Assembly: GCF_047634455.1 (NCBI RefSeq)
Contig: NZ_JBLIAI010000004.1
Span: forward strand, 59,619 to 123,618
Reading direction: 5' to 3'
Length of the DNA: 64,000 nucleotides
Origin: Maritalea sp047634455
GTDB lineage: Bacteria; Pseudomonadota; Alphaproteobacteria; Rhizobiales; Devosiaceae
Shown here: in pieces, positions 63,076 through 64,000 of the stretch
Layout of the letters: each line of letters opens with the position of its first letter
Numbering within the stretch: the first letter of the stretch is position 1
Notes under the pieces: model-generated
Databases searched by the model: none
The model's input: only the letters and a program-made list of their open reading frames with translations
What the model was told of the DNA's origin: nothing
Program-made: the position numbers and the translations under genes

Positions 63076-63390
63076 CTATGGTATAGTATTTTTTTTTTTG
63101 CCCAAATGACATTTGCAGTGTGAAAGGCCGTGATCAGGGCAAACTATACGCAATTGAGCAAAACGCTGTTTGAGCACTTTACGGCCAGCATCTGCATTTG
63201 CAGCCAGTTCTGCGAAAACTGGTCCAGTCGCTTGCGGTCCCAACTGCGTTAAATTGTCTTGTAAACCTTGTGCTCGGACACTTTGTGCCTGTTCCAACGG
63301 CAGTGTGGACAATAATAAGTCCAAACAATCGCAGACCAGCGCATCTATGTCTTCATCGGGTATCAGATGCAAATCGCTCGGCAAATTCAT
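63076..63390 (-). CDS. Sigma-region-4-like Cys protein lacking region 2
   Basis: A 104-residue protein. Residues 20-95 align without gaps to the linker, region 4 and tail of both CorE-like sigma factors in this window. CDC at 20-22 matches their linker CXC, C84 matches a tail Cys, and CKC at 92-94 matches their tail CXC, at identical spacing over 76 positions. LQD, RxxL and HG residues also agree with the 57799 protein. The DNA-recognition helix is not conserved (TGPVFAELAANADAG in place of an HTH) and region 2 is absent. ATG 63390 follows GGGGAAA. An A11 tract follows the CKCH codons and could slip. A metal-sensing partner or decoy is a guess. Confidence 0.8.
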   Translation of the reverse strand: MNLPSDLHLIPDEDIDALVCDCLDLLLSTLPLEQAQSVRAQGLQDNLTQLGPQATGPVFAELAANADAGRKVLKQRFAQLRIVCPDHGLSHCKCHLGKKKNTIP

Positions 63391-63504
63391 AGCGATTTCC
63401 CCAACCCAGTTTCCGTCTTATCCGGATGGCACCCTGCGTGATCAGACATTCAAACCTCCGAATATTTTGCTATCGTCAATGAAGACGCGCAACGTCGAAG
63501 TTTA

Positions 63505-64000
63505 TTACATCCGTGTCATTACTTTCGCAGGAGTTGAGGGCAATTGGGCAACAATACCTGTTAGGTTATCGCACTCACATTGCATAAATTTGCCATCGCC
63601 ACATACCGGGCAAATTTCCGCTATTCTTGTCTTAAGTGCAGCCCGGGCTCGATGAATTCGAACGCCCAAAGCATTCACGCTAATTCCAAATTCCTCTGCC
63701 ACGTGTCTGCGCAACTCGTCGTTCATATCGACCCGCGAGAGCAAAGCCGCTTGTCCCGGATCAATATCGGCCATCGCCCCAACAACACATTTGCAACCAT
63801 GGTGCTCAACATCAGTTGTATCCGGCTGTAGTATTTTGGCCTCAACCGAATATGCTTCAACCGCGCGCTTGCGGGTGACTTTGCGCCGATAGTGATCCGT
63901 TAGTGCATGGCGCAAGGTCGTGGACAACCAAGCATCCAGGCGTTCAGCACTGTTGATTGAGCCGAAATTACGCAACACTTTAATGCAAAAATCTTGAAAA
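63505..64000 (-). CDS. CorE-like (ECF44-type) RNA polymerase sigma factor with Cys-rich tail, 5' end cut by window edge
   Basis: About 164 residues are visible; the frame is open to the window edge, so the start lies outside. Region 2 is partly visible (FQDFCIKVLRNF, LDAWLSTTLRHALTDHYRR), then a linker CXC (GCKCVVGAM), region 4 (EFGISVNALGVRIHRARAAL) and a Cys tail (ICPVCGDGKFMQCECDN). It is a paralogue of the sigma factor at 57799. It appears to head the operon sigma, sigma-4-like protein, Cys-rich peptide, copper ATPase, so copper sensing is the likely role. Confidence 0.87.
   Translation of the reverse strand, partial: FQDFCIKVLRNFGSINSAERLDAWLSTTLRHALTDHYRRKVTRKRAVEAYSVEAKILQPDTTDVEHHGCKCVVGAMADIDPGQAALLSRVDMNDELRRHVAEEFGISVNALGVRIHRARAALKTRIAEICPVCGDGKFMQCECDNLTGIVAQLPSTPAKVMTRM

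Noticed and set aside
1..64000. CRISPR arrays, tRNA or rRNA genes, prophage, full insertion sequences
   Set aside because: No regularly spaced repeats, tRNA-like cloverleaf with conserved loops, rRNA stretches or transposase frames were noticed on reading; a tRNAscan or IS search was not possible here.

Overview
The window looks like part of an alphaproteobacterial chromosome, most likely from Hyphomicrobiales and possibly a marine or aquatic lineage. This is inferred from moderate GC, tightly packed solute-binding-protein (SBP) transport operons, a holdfast-type hfaABD cluster, an Anbu proteasome operon and an NpRdhA-type catabolic reductive dehalogenase. No species is assigned. No tRNA, rRNA, CRISPR array, prophage or transposase gene was seen. 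Both window edges cut a gene: a LacI regulator on the left and an ECF sigma factor on the right.

Layout. 1-6.3 kb: end of a sugar ABC operon (LacI regulator, UgpC/MalK-like ATPase), then a polyamine-type ABC transporter (SBP, ATPase, two permeases). A 261-bp TA-flanked MITE separates the two permease genes. 6.4-12.1 kb, minus strand: glutamine-synthetase-like ligase, aldehyde dehydrogenase and Fe-alcohol dehydrogenase, which suggest gamma-glutamylated amine catabolism, and a Na/Pi cotransporter. 12.2-17 kb: a TRAP transporter with an N-formylglutamate amidohydrolase and a divergent RpiR regulator. 17-18.9 kb: flavoprotein and hypoxanthine phosphoribosyltransferase. 18.9-27.4 kb: GH9 glycosidase, Opp-type ABC importer and LacI regulator with two operator palindromes. 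27.5-35.3 kb: a reductive dehalogenase fused to its own reductase, a threonine aldolase and a MarR regulator, divergent from a second TRAP transporter across a strong palindrome. 35.3-39.2 kb: the four-gene Anbu cluster. 39.4-47.5 kb: aminopeptidase P, a Dpp-type ABC importer and an XRE-cupin regulator. 47.8-50.7 kb: a secreted repeat protein and hfaA/hfaB/hfaD-like genes. 51.3-56 kb: arginine deiminase pathway. 56-64 kb: EamA exporter, a second MITE family, and a metal-response block with two CorE-like sigma factors, a sigma-4-like Cys protein, a Cys-rich peptide and a copper P-type ATPase.

Most of the window is import-plus-catabolism modules, each with its own regulator. Three points deserve most attention. 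First, the MarR/threonine aldolase/dehalogenase/TRAP module looks like one regulon for uptake and dehalogenation of a small halogenated organic acid. Second, in the copper block a 104-residue protein aligns without gaps to region 4 plus the Cys-rich tail of the two neighbouring sigma factors but lacks region 2, so it may be a standalone metal-sensing partner. Third, a four-repeat secreted protein beside hfaABD may be a new surface or amyloid-like adhesin. Small TA-flanked palindromic elements sit directly on stop codons of transport and arginine-pathway genes.
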